Both the position numbers and the translations under genes were made by a program. Under the pieces are notes generated by a model. That model saw nothing but the letters and a program-made list of their open reading frames with translations. It was not told the origin of the DNA and made no database searches. This document shows, piece after piece, positions 36,601 through 45,485 of a stretch of 64,000 nt of DNA (positions are counted from its first letter, which is position 1; each line of letters opens with the position of its first letter). Origin of the DNA: Bacteroidota bacterium (GTDB lineage Bacteria > Bacteroidota > Bacteroidia > Cytophagales > Cyclobacteriaceae); NCBI GenBank assembly GCA_023428695.1, contig JAEYWY010000017.1, positions 496,001 to 560,000 of the forward strand, given 5' to 3'.

Positions 36601-37003
36601 TAACTCATTGCTTGCCGGAGGACGCTGGACCGACGCAAATGCAGAAACGAAACCAATCACAAGAGCGGATATCCTGATCGTTGCTCCGTTTAACGCTCAG
36701 GTGAGCGCGCTTCGTGAGCGCCTGCCAGGAATTGAGATCGGAACCGTTGACAAGTTCCAGGGCCAGGAGGCACCAGTCGTTATTTATTCAATGACTTCTT
36801 CCACCGTCGAAGATGCACCGCGCGGAATGAGCTTTCTCTTCAGTCCGAACCGCCTCAATGTCGCAACCAGCCGCGCGCGATGTGTATGCATCCTCGTTTC
36901 AAACCCTGCCCTCTTCCACCCGGATTGCAGGACCATCGAACAAATGAAATGGGCTAACGCGCTTTGCAGATATCGGGAACTCGCAAGAACTGTCGCTGCC
37001 TGA
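33617..37003 (+). CDS. TM0106-type RecB-like nuclease, RNase H-like exonuclease and SF1 helicase fusion
   Basis: 1128 residues in three parts. (1) RecB-like nuclease, about 1-240: GFADILVK with a downstream EVQDTK (the ExxDxK-like site) and a Cys cluster CAICHWWQVC that may hold an Fe-S cluster. (2) DEDD/RNase H-like exonuclease, about 310-500: DVYFDIEGDPF, NADDCLATEALHRW. (3) Superfamily 1 helicase, about 730-1120: Walker A GPPGSGKT (751-758), Walker B DEAG (861-864), a GDPQQL block, and VDKFQGQEAPVVIYSMTSS and NRLNVATSRARCVCILV near the end. Proteins of this type have a Dna2-like outline and are thought to process nucleic acids in repair or defence. The gene is alone with no partner, which fits either role. 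Confidence 0.82.
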   Translation: MIFEFDSLKLAATDLANHLSCEHLTQLNRLVALNELKRPNWRDPSLDVLIQRGEAHEAAYVKHLEEKGLSVSRLRGQSLDATIDAMARGVDLLVQPLLETGQWRGFADILVKVPGESKFGNWSYEVQDTKLSQDTKASSILQLCLYTDLLGTLQGSPPGHMYIVKPGADFPTETYRFAEFQAYYRQVKRDLESTLSQGFVATYPDPTAHCAICHWWQVCDRKRHEDDHLSLVAGMRSMHIVELQRQQIPTLEAFATARTLQKPERGNAETLARKQRQAKIQLEGRKQEVHLHEFLVFEPGRGLERLPEPNDGDVYFDIEGDPFYEDGGLEYLLGYAFKENGELIYKRIWSTNRNEERVAFDEFIRFILERWKKNPKMYIYHFAPYEPSAVKRLARVHASHEHEVDTLLRAERFVDLHAVFKESLLASVETYSLKELEKFTTYTRKVDLHDASKARKAVEVALELHDLKSLPDATLLAVEEYNADDCLATEALHRWLEERRSTLIAEGKSLQRPELKTGEANENIQQIDTRAKAIFSGLTSKLPEDKTQWTDEHKAKWLVAHQIEYFRREDKSAWWEYYRVHELEHEDLLDERKALTGLHFIGVLPKDKGERNATHRYSYPPQDVSIDEGDEVVEVKGERIGTVKAHSLETYTIDIKKTGKAEHTHPTSVHVPERVDPGSLVNSLLAVANAVDEDGLSHDWTYRAAKDLLMRRPPLLIDGSSGAFINPGEQPTDAAIRIARNLDRSYLAIQGPPGSGKTYTGAHMIIELVKAGKKVGITAVSHKVIRNLSCAVLREAKKKDVRISIVHKVNDQSENCPEGIVEVDKSNKVIVALDEGCVGCGTAWLWAEDTSREVLDYLFVDEAGQMSLSHVLAASRATRNLILLGDPQQLEQPQKGAHPEGSDIAGLAYLLENSPTMPEGRGLFLPVTRRLHPAICHFTSELFYEGKLNALPGLERQAISGGTPFDGSGLFYVPVHHKGNQSKSGEEVEAITNAVNSLLAGGRWTDANAETKPITRADILIVAPFNAQVSALRERLPGIEIGTVDKFQGQEAPVVIYSMTSSTVEDAPRGMSFLFSPNRLNVATSRARCVCILVSNPALFHPDCRTIEQMKWANALCRYRELARTVAA

Positions 37004-37190
37004 TGCGTTCGTCATTTCGCAACCAATTACGCGTGGTCGTCGCCGAATGATGGGGAATTTGAAATTTTCTGATTTATGATTTCCAATTGGGTGGGACCAA
37101 CTCCCTTGGCGCCGCATTGCGTATCCGCGGCCTTGCGGTGAAAAAAAACTCGGCCTCAATCACAGTCGTAAACATTCAATAAAAATCGAA

Positions 37191-37198
37191 TACTTTTG
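37191..37198 (+). promoter_or_regulatory. Candidate -7 box (TACTTTTG) of rtcB
   Basis: TACTTTTG matches TAnnTTTG at all fixed bases and lies 58 bp before the rtcB start. A matching -33 TTG was not seen at the expected distance. Confidence 0.4.
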
Positions 37199-37256
37199 TT
37201 ACTACGCAAAAAGGTTGCGCACAAGCTGGCGATCTTTGGATCGTAAAACGACGAAA

Positions 37257-38663
37257 ATGAAATTAACCGGACATCATCTAAGGGAAATTGGCTTCACTGA
37301 GGGGAAAGCGCTCGGGCTTGCATTGGATATTGTTGAAGGAGAGTACACGCAGCTAAGCTTTGACGATAAGCTCAATTTACTGAAGGAGATTCTTGAAAAT
37401 CCAGCCGCATTTATTTCCGATCCGAAACTCGGTCCGGTTGCTGCGGAAATGTTGAAGCTATCGTCTTCTGTTACTCAACTCAACGTTGAAGGCAAGCCAT
37501 ATGAAATTTACGGTGCCGAAGCTATCGAAGCAGGTGCACTCCAGCAGATGGAAACCGCGATGAAGTTGCCTGTCACAGTAGCCGGAGCGTTAATGCCTGA
37601 TGCACATCAGGGTTATGGACTTCCAATCGGCGGCGTTCTTGCGACGAACAACACTGTGATACCTTACGGTGTGGGTGTCGACATCGGATGCAGAATGTGT
37701 ATGACGATTTACGACATCCCCACTGAACGGCTGAGCGAAAAAACGGATGAATTCAAAAAGCTCCTGTTGAATAATACGAAGTTCGGGCAGGCGACTTTCA
37801 AGAAGCCCAAAGACCACGAAATCTTTGAACGTCCTGAATTTTCCGAGCTTGCCATCGTACGCGAAATGAAGGATCGTGCATGGCAGCAAATTGGTTCGTC
37901 AGGCGGGGGAAATCACTTCGTTGAATTTGGTACCGTTGAAATCATTAGCCCGATCAATGAATACAATCTTCCTCCCGGGAAATACCTTGCGGTGCTGTCG
38001 CATTCCGGCTCACGCGGACTTGGGGCGAACATAGCCCGCCATTACACAAAACTGGCGATGAAGATCTGCGAACTTCCCCCGGACGCAAAACATCTTGCCT
38101 GGCTTGATCTCGACACGGAAGAAGGACAGGAATACTGGCTCGCGATGAATCTCGCAGGAGACTATGCGTCGGCATGTCATCATCAGATTCACGAACGTAT
38201 GGCTATCGGGTTGCGCGAAACACCGCTTGCGATGATTGAGAACCACCACAACTTCGCATGGAAGGAAAAGGACTTCAACGGAAATGAAATAATCGTCCAT
38301 CGAAAAGGTGCGACACCAGCCGGCGCCGGAGTACTTGGAATTATTCCCGGTTCGATGGCAACGCCCGGGTTCATCGTTCGTGGCAAGGGACAAGCTGCAG
38401 CAATCAATTCCGCTTCACACGGGGCGGGGCGAACCATGTCGCGAACGAAAGCCAAACAAACCATTCTGCCCGGCCACGTGAAAAAGTTTCTTAAGGAGGC
38501 TGGCGTTGAACTGATCGGTTCCGGTCTTGACGAAGCGCCGATGGCGTACAAGGACATCCACCAGGTTATGAACTACCAGAAAGACCTTGTCGATATTATC
38601 GGAACGTTCATGCCGAGGATAGTCCGGATGTGTGGAGACGAGCGGTTTAAGGAAGTCGATTGA
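37257..38663 (+). CDS. rtcB: RNA ligase RtcB
   Basis: 468 residues from the ATG at 37257; the upstream extension has no family match. RtcB core blocks are present: MPDAHQGYGLPIGG, GVGVDIGCRM with the metal-binding Cys (C145), SSGGGNHFVEFG, HSGSRGLG, IIPGSMATPGFIV and the guanylylated His in ASHGAGR (H388). About 100 N-terminal residues precede the core, as in one bacterial subclass. RtcB joins RNA 2',3'-cyclic phosphate or 3'-phosphate ends to 5'-OH ends using GTP and Mn2+, in RNA repair. There is no adjacent RtcA or RtcR, so the usual proteobacterial regulation is absent. A perfect TAnnTTTG box is just upstream. Confidence 0.92.
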   Translation: MKLTGHHLREIGFTEGKALGLALDIVEGEYTQLSFDDKLNLLKEILENPAAFISDPKLGPVAAEMLKLSSSVTQLNVEGKPYEIYGAEAIEAGALQQMETAMKLPVTVAGALMPDAHQGYGLPIGGVLATNNTVIPYGVGVDIGCRMCMTIYDIPTERLSEKTDEFKKLLLNNTKFGQATFKKPKDHEIFERPEFSELAIVREMKDRAWQQIGSSGGGNHFVEFGTVEIISPINEYNLPPGKYLAVLSHSGSRGLGANIARHYTKLAMKICELPPDAKHLAWLDLDTEEGQEYWLAMNLAGDYASACHHQIHERMAIGLRETPLAMIENHHNFAWKEKDFNGNEIIVHRKGATPAGAGVLGIIPGSMATPGFIVRGKGQAAAINSASHGAGRTMSRTKAKQTILPGHVKKFLKEAGVELIGSGLDEAPMAYKDIHQVMNYQKDLVDIIGTFMPRIVRMCGDERFKEVD

Positions 38664-38675
38664 TCCGATTGATAC

Positions 38676-39815
38676 TCACTCCGAATCCGGCTCCGCATCA
38701 TCTTCGGCCTCGGTTTCACCTGGTGTCCGAATCGCTTCATAGATCGCTTTTGCTGTAAAATTTCCGTTTCTGTCAATAATGCCCCATTTCATTCCGAGCT
38801 TTACAATAGCCACGTCCTCAATGAAATTACCGGCACTAATAAAGCGCGGCGCGATTACCACTTTGCCAGTGTCATCCGCGTAGCCCCACCGATATCCTTT
38901 CGCAACGCGGCACAGCCCGTTAACGAAGGGAAGTGCGTTGCTGAATTCCGCGGGCACCACCCATTCACCCTTTGTATTGACAATTCCCCATTTGCCATTC
39001 TTACGACACCGCGCCGATGCGCCGCTGAATGAATCGAGATACTCGAAGGAAGGCTTGATCACCCAGTTTCCGTCTTTGTCAAGTGCACCCCATTTGCCAT
39101 CGCGGACCACGATTAATCCATTGTGGCTACCTTCAACAATATCATAAGGAGTTTTCCAAAGATGATTATTTTCCTTGTCGATCAGCATCAGCCCGCCTTT
39201 GATTCCCACGACGGCAACGCCATCATTAAACGGGTAAAGTTTATCATACATCGGTTCAATTGCCCACTCACCATCCTCTTTGATATAACCCCACTTGCCA
39301 TCGACACGGACCATAGCGAGACCATCCTGAAATGCCTTAACTGCGGAAAAGGTTGGCTGTACCCGCCAATTACCCTTCTTGTCGATAAATCCCCAATCTC
39401 CCGTTGATGGCCGTGCCATAGCCAAACCGTTATCAGCAAACTTGCGTATTTTTCCGAACGTTGGTTGTGTTACCCAGTTTCCATCAAGATCAATGAGCCC
39501 ATACAAAAGAACGTTACTGACTTTTGCGCGTACTGCAACCCGTGCGACACCGTTCTCGAAATCATAAGCTCTTTCAAAAATGGCTTCCTTAATCGGTTTA
39601 CCTTTCAAATCAATGTATGTCCAGGCCTTACCTATCTTCACCCGGGCACGACCATCATAAAATGGAAACGCCTCATTAAAGGTCTCCGGAATCACCGACT
39701 TTCCATTAGCATCAATGAAGCCGTAACGCGATTTTGTTCTGGCCGGGTAGAGTGTTTGTGCTTGAAGGTACGTCAGGGACGAAATCAACAACAGGATAAA
39801 TGTAACGTGTTTCAT
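38676..39815 (-). CDS. Secreted WG-repeat protein
   Basis: 379 residues; signal peptide MKHVTFILLLISSLTYLQAQ. Nearly the whole mature part is nine or so WG beta-propeller-like repeats of about 35 residues with a WGFIDxxGNWVIxPxF-type core (for example DWGFIDKKGNWRVQPTF, KWGALDKDGNWVIKPSF, KWGIIDRNGNFTAKAIY). The tail is acidic. Such proteins are exported and probably bind other proteins or glycans; no enzymatic site is seen. Convergent with rtcB (12 bp apart). Confidence 0.85.
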   Translation of the reverse strand: MKHVTFILLLISSLTYLQAQTLYPARTKSRYGFIDANGKSVIPETFNEAFPFYDGRARVKIGKAWTYIDLKGKPIKEAIFERAYDFENGVARVAVRAKVSNVLLYGLIDLDGNWVTQPTFGKIRKFADNGLAMARPSTGDWGFIDKKGNWRVQPTFSAVKAFQDGLAMVRVDGKWGYIKEDGEWAIEPMYDKLYPFNDGVAVVGIKGGLMLIDKENNHLWKTPYDIVEGSHNGLIVVRDGKWGALDKDGNWVIKPSFEYLDSFSGASARCRKNGKWGIVNTKGEWVVPAEFSNALPFVNGLCRVAKGYRWGYADDTGKVVIAPRFISAGNFIEDVAIVKLGMKWGIIDRNGNFTAKAIYEAIRTPGETEAEDDAEPDSE

Positions 39816-39945
39816 AGGTATCGGTTAAATGACAACTGTAGTCGTAAGACCGGCATCGAAAAATAGAAAAAGTGGGTCGCACTTACAAGGAGATGCGTAG
39901 CCGCCAGTGAATTTACAACTCGAACCGTATTCTCTCGGTCATATC

Positions 39946-39977
39946 AAAAAAAGGGCCTGGCCACTACAGCCAGGCCC
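39946..39977 (-). terminator. Strong intrinsic terminator of the paralogue operon
   Basis: On the minus strand a perfect 9-bp GC-rich stem (GGGCCTGGC, 39977-39969, with GCCAGGCCC, 39961-39953) and a 7-nt loop are followed by a run of seven T (39952-39946). It lies 25 bp after the stop of the metalloprotease gene and marks the end of the nine-gene leftward operon that begins at 53746. Confidence 0.9.
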
Positions 39978-40001
39978 AAGCCAACCTAAACCAAACAATA
40001 T

Positions 40002-41534
40002 CTATCGGAGTATTCGCGAGGGATCTTTGAAGTAATCCCTGACGGCCGAAACTGCCCTGTGAATATCAATGTTGCCGGTTGCACCGGAGTTGCAGGAGTT
40101 GCCGCCGAGGAAAGGACATGCAAGCTGCCTCACCTGGTTACGATGCGCCCAGTATTGTGTGAATGCCTGTGGCTTCGGCGTGTATGGAATGTACGTAGCC
40201 GAGTTGATGTCGAATCCACGGCGCAAGTCAGCTTCACTTTGGCCGAAGTGCGTCAGCAGATCGTATAACGCATAGGCAAACATACTCGACACCAGTGTAT
40301 TATTGGTCGCGTCGCGCTGACCGGCAGCAGACCGTGCATAAGCTTCCATGCTGTTGGCAAACATATTCGCCGCATGCGCCGGGTACCGATGGCGTTGGTT
40401 CATGCTAATACACAGCTTATTCACAGCGCTGTGGATCTTGCTATATGCCGTATCGGGACTCGCGAATGCATATCGGTGATACAGATAGAAGTATGCCTCC
40501 GACATTAGTTCGTTGTAAAAGACAAAGTCACCAGGAACATCAAGCCACTTATAGGCACGAAGCTGATAACCTCCGGTGGCAGGCGTGATATCCGTATTCA
40601 GCGCTACATTCAGTGTATCCCCCGAAGCGGAAATACATGGAATGCCATTACACAAGACATTGTGAGGAGCATTCCACATCCGTGCGGTTCCCGTAAGGAA
40701 CGACCTGCTACCCAGTATGAATCGCTCATCCTTTTTGTTCAGGAACTCGTCCAGTTCAGTGGTCATTGGCGGGTTATGTTCGAGCGCCCAGAAATATCCG
40801 AGACCTTCGTCCATGGGTTGTTGTTCATCCGCCTGTAGTTCATCAAACCAATGTCCATCATCACCGCCGTATGAAATCGCGATGCCGTCTATACCCATTG
40901 CACTGTTGTCCCATTTGTTAACACCGTCCATGTCACGCAGCATTTGCGTATGCGACACTTCGTGAATGATTGTTGCTTCCCAACGTTTGAATCCACCGGC
41001 CTGAGCCGAGTCAATTCCAAAAGCCCGCTGACCAAGTATTACCCTTCCGCTATAGCGGCCGGAAGCCTCATTCGTTCGCCAATTCGCAGCACAAGGCCAC
41101 GCAATAATCCTTCCATCCACCTGTTGTGGACAGAATACAAAGTCAACGGAGTCCGGCAGACCTGTTCGGTCATCGACGAGAAAGAACGTAATATTTGTCA
41201 ACCTTCCACCCGACAGCGTCATCACCTTGTTGAGTTTTCTGCGCAAGGCTGAATTACGCGTTGTGATTGAATCATAAGTCATCCTGATACTAGTGGGCGC
41301 GGTCGCCCTGAACTGTGCCACGTTCGCAGGCGTTACAGCAACATACAGGTACCCCGGCATCAGGTTTGTGATCGTCCCGTTGACATCGCGCGTGAATGCG
41401 CGCGCATTGGTAAACGCAGCATTCATTGTGGCACTCGGTCCTGAATAGATAAATTCAAGTGTCTGCGAATTGCCCTCAACGCACATCGCCAGGCAACACA
41501 CTATTGCGAGTATATAGATGATTATTTTTTTCAT
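40002..41534 (-). CDS. Secreted HExxH metalloprotease-like protein
   Basis: 510 residues with a signal peptide (MKKIIIYILAIVCCLAMCVEGNSQ). IIHEVSHTQML holds a zincin HExxH motif (H191, E192, H195). A likely third ligand is one of the acidic residues in DELQADEQQPMDEGLGYF about 45 residues later; this is not certain. Cys are rare and paired near the end (CPFLGGNSC). I do not recognise the peptidase family. It is the last gene of the nine-gene operon and lies 10 bp after the paralogue at 41545. It may mature the secreted paralogues or be released with them. Confidence 0.6.
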   Translation of the reverse strand: MKKIIIYILAIVCCLAMCVEGNSQTLEFIYSGPSATMNAAFTNARAFTRDVNGTITNLMPGYLYVAVTPANVAQFRATAPTSIRMTYDSITTRNSALRRKLNKVMTLSGGRLTNITFFLVDDRTGLPDSVDFVFCPQQVDGRIIAWPCAANWRTNEASGRYSGRVILGQRAFGIDSAQAGGFKRWEATIIHEVSHTQMLRDMDGVNKWDNSAMGIDGIAISYGGDDGHWFDELQADEQQPMDEGLGYFWALEHNPPMTTELDEFLNKKDERFILGSRSFLTGTARMWNAPHNVLCNGIPCISASGDTLNVALNTDITPATGGYQLRAYKWLDVPGDFVFYNELMSEAYFYLYHRYAFASPDTAYSKIHSAVNKLCISMNQRHRYPAHAANMFANSMEAYARSAAGQRDATNNTLVSSMFAYALYDLLTHFGQSEADLRRGFDINSATYIPYTPKPQAFTQYWAHRNQVRQLACPFLGGNSCNSGATGNIDIHRAVSAVRDYFKDPSRILR

Positions 41535-41544
41535 GAAACTTTAA

Positions 41545-43494
41545 TTAGATGTTATCAACAAATAATGACTTGGTATTGGCGACACGCCTTCCTGACTTGC
41601 GTGTAGACCCGTCGGTGAGGTGCCAGATAACTTCATATTCGTAGTCCGTCACGTCCTTCGGCTGAATGATCTCAACCTGACCCGACAGTTGATTCGCCCG
41701 GGCATTCATTCGCATCTCCTTCACCTGCTGGCCCTCACCAAGCTTCGAGTATAATTTGACATCAATAGCGCGCACGTTGGCTGCGCTGATCAGCGTCGGA
41801 TCCGCCTCAACATCTATGATGCGTCTTACAAAGGGAGCACTGAGTTTTACATCCGCCGCGTCGCTTTGCTGCCAATCTGATGTGACGGTGTGGCCACCGA
41901 AAAAGAACCACTCCGTCTTGTATTCATAATCAAGCCATTTTGAGCGATCATTGTCATTCTTCCATCCGTAGACCATTTTGAAGTTGTTCGCCTCCTGGTT
42001 GAAGTTGGTTTTGTCGATACGAATCTCTTTTGTTGTGATGTCGCCTTGCGCGTGTTTCTTGCGCATCGTTATCGTAACACCGTTGATGTAATTCACAAAA
42101 TCAATTGCGTTTGCTCCGTCGAGGAAAGCTGTAATAAAACGCTGCTTATATAACGGGTCGTCAAGATTGATTTCCCTGAAACAGTCATCACAATTAACCG
42201 TACCTACGTTTTCGTCGAACCGAACAGTAAGATTATCCGCGTTGAACTTGTTCAGATCGATCGTAAACATTCCGCGCTGACGCACCTTACGCATTTCAAA
42301 AGATGCTGCAATCGCGAATGAAGGAACTGCGACCTGGTCTTGATTGATCAGGCGGTTACGTCTGTTATAATCTTCTTCAAGCAGCCTTGCCTCGTCGGAA
42401 GAAACGCTCGACACACCTTCGGATGGATGGAATGCGCCGGTGGTATCCGGTGTTGGATGTACCGATGGCCCGGAAGGCGAACCACCTCCACTTACGCGTC
42501 GTTCCGACTCTGTAAGTGCTGTCCGTGCATCAGATCTGCGGCGGTCATTCTCGGTCCGCGCTTCAGTCCGTGCGTTGTTCAACATCGTCGTTGCGCGGTC
42601 AAGCAAGCCCGGTTGTGTTCCCTGGCCGGTAAGCTGACTAAGATTAGGAGTTCCAGTTCCGGCTGCGGGGTCAAACATCATATTAGTGAGTTTGGTGTAC
42701 GCCGCTTCGATCGCCTTCTCCATATCTTCATCACTGCCAACTTGCGTAACTTTGATTGCGCCCGATTTAATAAGATCATCGAACGAAGTTTTTATCTCAG
42801 CCGCAAGTATCGGTGCGGCAACAGCAGCCTGGAAATTCGTGTGTTCATAGATCTGATCGAAGTTCGCTTCAATTTTGGCCTTTATCGGTGATCGGAACCC
42901 GGTCATATCCATTTCAAATGAAAAGGTGAGATCCGGCGTGGGCGTCTTGAAAGAGGCCCACAATAACTTGGCACCTTTCTTTGTCAGCTGAATTGATACC
43001 GCGGCTTTACCTCCGTCAAGAACCGGCGCTTTGCCGAGGCCAATGACCTGCTTTGTCAATTCACCATTCTCAGCATTGAACGAGGTGATAAGCGCAATTG
43101 TCCCGCTCTTGTAGACGATAGGACCAACAATCACACCGTTGGGACGTATGCGCCGAAGTTGTTGACGTGCTTCTGCCAGTTGTTCCGGTGTCACACTCAA
43201 TTCGACGACTGCATGCACGATGCCACCACCTTCAGCCTCATCGGTTGCTTCCGGACCGGTAGTGTTCTCAACATAGCGAAGGAAGGAAAGCTGCGGTTTA
43301 CCATTCGAATGAGTGGCAAGACGCAATTTATCCGGCAGATAGTAGAAGTTGTTGTCATTCCCGACTTCGGGGAAGACGGTGATTTCCCCTGCTCTAACAG
43401 GTTTATCAAGCAAGATCTGTTGTGCGATTGCCATGTGAACACAAAGGCACATCACCAGAATGGAAAAGAATAAGAGGGTCTTTTTCATGATCAT
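41545..43494 (-). CDS. Paralogue A of an unrecognised secreted protein family
   Basis: 649 residues; signal peptide ends near MAIAQ (residue 25). N-terminal family module: YYLP (51-54), NGKPQLSFLRY, GGGIVHAVVEL (89-99), VGPIVYKSG, GKAPVLDGGKAAVSIQL (154-170), and GAKLLWAS. A linker (about 275-370) is rich in Arg/Ser/Thr/Gly. The C-terminal half has NLDDPLYKQRFITAFLDG (443-460) with VNYINGVTITMRKKH, then a WLDYEYKTEWFF and SDWQQSD segment and a last Ig-like domain. A CxxC (VNCDDCF, 435-438) precedes it. No catalytic site is seen; a structural or binding role is inferred. Genes either side are 7 and 10 bp away. Confidence 0.7.
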   Translation of the reverse strand: MIMKKTLLFFSILVMCLCVHMAIAQQILLDKPVRAGEITVFPEVGNDNNFYYLPDKLRLATHSNGKPQLSFLRYVENTTGPEATDEAEGGGIVHAVVELSVTPEQLAEARQQLRRIRPNGVIVGPIVYKSGTIALITSFNAENGELTKQVIGLGKAPVLDGGKAAVSIQLTKKGAKLLWASFKTPTPDLTFSFEMDMTGFRSPIKAKIEANFDQIYEHTNFQAAVAAPILAAEIKTSFDDLIKSGAIKVTQVGSDEDMEKAIEAAYTKLTNMMFDPAAGTGTPNLSQLTGQGTQPGLLDRATTMLNNARTEARTENDRRRSDARTALTESERRVSGGGSPSGPSVHPTPDTTGAFHPSEGVSSVSSDEARLLEEDYNRRNRLINQDQVAVPSFAIAASFEMRKVRQRGMFTIDLNKFNADNLTVRFDENVGTVNCDDCFREINLDDPLYKQRFITAFLDGANAIDFVNYINGVTITMRKKHAQGDITTKEIRIDKTNFNQEANNFKMVYGWKNDNDRSKWLDYEYKTEWFFFGGHTVTSDWQQSDAADVKLSAPFVRRIIDVEADPTLISAANVRAIDVKLYSKLGEGQQVKEMRMNARANQLSGQVEIIQPKDVTDYEYEVIWHLTDGSTRKSGRRVANTKSLFVDNI

Positions 43495-43500
43495 TTCCTT

Positions 43501-45474
43501 TTAGTTATTCACGATTCCAATCACATCCTTAAACTTGTCAAGCACCTTTGAAACCGGAGAGTCCCCATCCTCAGTTTCAGTAACCTCCTTACCGATTTCG
43601 ATCGCCTTCAGGAATGCCTCCGAAGTCTTGTCCCGGAAGTCTTCAGGAATATTGACGTATACATAATCGTCGTTGATTTTCGCGTCCCACGCTGTTGCCA
43701 GTTTTCCTGACTCTTTGTGATTGAAAACCAGACGATATGCATAACCACGCGTGGCGGGATCGGTGAAAATCGTTTCTTTCACAAGCGGTTCATTCTTCGA
43801 AACGGTCAGCGGAATATTCGTCTCCACTTCCTTACCAAGTTTCAAGTATCGCATCTGAAGCGTTGCCCGTGTGATGCCGGCGTCGCGCAGATCATCCAGG
43901 TTTGCTTCCATTTCTATCTGCCGGGGTTTTACCGGTACAGTGAGCGCAAGTCCTTCCCATGAGCCTTTTACCCACGGTGATGGATTGGGGAACACTTCAC
44001 CATCAGAGAAACTCCACTGTATCTGGTATTCATAAACATCCGTGTTGTCATCTTCGCCACGAGCGTACGTGAGATTGGTTCGCACACCATTCTTTTTCAG
44101 ATACTCCTTATCAACAGTAACGCTTTTGAAGAAGTCATTTCCATCGTTACGTTTCTTACGGACGTTCACCGTAACGTAGTTCACTTCTTTTCCAATCAAT
44201 TGCTCTGAGCCTTCGCTGAGAATAAGGTTGATGTCGCGATGCTGGAAGAATTTATCGTTCAGATTTACTGACGCAACACATTTCTTGTTATCACGCACGC
44301 CATCATACCATGCCGCCAGGTTTTCTGTTATCACGACCTCCTTAGGAATCGCGAGGCGATAATTCAGATTATACACCTCGTATTTTCTCGAATAGCGGGA
44401 TTCAAACTTTGTCCGGTTGAAACGGTAGCGTGAACCGTAGCGGATGTTGGGATCGGCCTGTTTCTCCTCCTCATTCGCCGGCGCGGGCCTTTCATTTTGG
44501 TCATCCTTATCCGTAAGGGCGTTGATCATGACATTCATAAACTCCTCCACAACTTTGTTGGCAACGGCGTCATCGGTGGTATTCTTGTCAATGTCGATTA
44601 CAACTGCCTTTGTTTCGATTGCGGATTCGTAGATCTGCTTTACTTCGTCGTAGGAGTACGTATCATCATCGCCGTCTTTGGTATCGCGGTCGTTATGCTT
44701 GTACGTTGCTGAGAAGTGCTCGAATGCAGTTTGGAATTTGCTCCAGTCGACGACGATCTTGCCGCGCACCGCCGGGAAAAGCAGCGAGTACTTGAAGGTC
44801 ATTTCGAGTGACACATCCGAAATCGACCGATTCTTCTCAAGCGTTGCAGCGAGTAACTGAGCACCGTTCTTGTCGAGCTTGGACGCAACTGCAACCTTGG
44901 CACCTTCAATCACCGGTGCCTTACCGCTGCTGATCAGCTTCGGAGTCATCGACTGATCGTTGAGTACGGCCGAGATCACGCGGAATGAGTTGTCCTGATC
45001 AGCGGTGAGATCAACCGCGCCCATAACCTTGGGTGCAGTCACTCCGGCGAACAACGCGTTACCTCTTGCGAGTTCGCGAACTTTCGCCTTCACTTTGGTA
45101 TCAAGTTCGCGTTCCTGTGCCGGCGTCAGTCCCCACTCCATCAGAAAATGCATCAGCGCACCCTGTACTCCGCCGGCATCGGCACGTTCGTCGGTAGTGT
45201 ACTTGAGTAAAAGAAATTGTGGCGTACCGTCATCTTTTTTGGATAGACGCATATTGACAGGCAGATAGTAGTAATCCCCGGTGAACTGGTAACCGTCTCC
45301 GCCCGGTGTCTTTGAATTGCTTGCACGACCGTAAAGGGTTACAGGTGTGCCATCACTCAGTACTACGGTGATCTTGTTCTGATAGTCCAGGATTTGGGCC
45401 TCTGCCTGTGTGGCCATCAATAGCAGCACAACATAAAGTACTGCGACATTCCTAAATGAGTTTCGGGTAAACAT
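43501..45474 (-). CDS. Paralogue B of the secreted family
   Basis: 657 residues; signal peptide ends in TQAEAQ (about residue 27). Shares the family's YYYLP (68-72), DDGTPQFLLLKY, GALMHFLMEWGLTPAQ, GKAPVIEGAKVAVASKL and GAQLLAATL blocks. A VASVNLNDKFFQHRDINLIL segment and VNYVTVNVRKKR lie in the second half, then YEYQIQWSFSDGE and an Ig-like end. The middle (about 265-345) is acidic (KHNDRDTKDGDDDTY) and may bind cations. A terminal helix region (SPVSKVLDKFKDVIG) is unique to this copy. It is 11 bp after the NlpC/P60-like gene. The start is at 45474 directly before the signal peptide. Confidence 0.7.
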   Translation of the reverse strand: MFTRNSFRNVAVLYVVLLLMATQAEAQILDYQNKITVVLSDGTPVTLYGRASNSKTPGGDGYQFTGDYYYLPVNMRLSKKDDGTPQFLLLKYTTDERADAGGVQGALMHFLMEWGLTPAQERELDTKVKAKVRELARGNALFAGVTAPKVMGAVDLTADQDNSFRVISAVLNDQSMTPKLISSGKAPVIEGAKVAVASKLDKNGAQLLAATLEKNRSISDVSLEMTFKYSLLFPAVRGKIVVDWSKFQTAFEHFSATYKHNDRDTKDGDDDTYSYDEVKQIYESAIETKAVVIDIDKNTTDDAVANKVVEEFMNVMINALTDKDDQNERPAPANEEEKQADPNIRYGSRYRFNRTKFESRYSRKYEVYNLNYRLAIPKEVVITENLAAWYDGVRDNKKCVASVNLNDKFFQHRDINLILSEGSEQLIGKEVNYVTVNVRKKRNDGNDFFKSVTVDKEYLKKNGVRTNLTYARGEDDNTDVYEYQIQWSFSDGEVFPNPSPWVKGSWEGLALTVPVKPRQIEMEANLDDLRDAGITRATLQMRYLKLGKEVETNIPLTVSKNEPLVKETIFTDPATRGYAYRLVFNHKESGKLATAWDAKINDDYVYVNIPEDFRDKTSEAFLKAIEIGKEVTETEDGDSPVSKVLDKFKDVIGIVNN

Positions 45475-45485
45475 AGTATTAAAGG

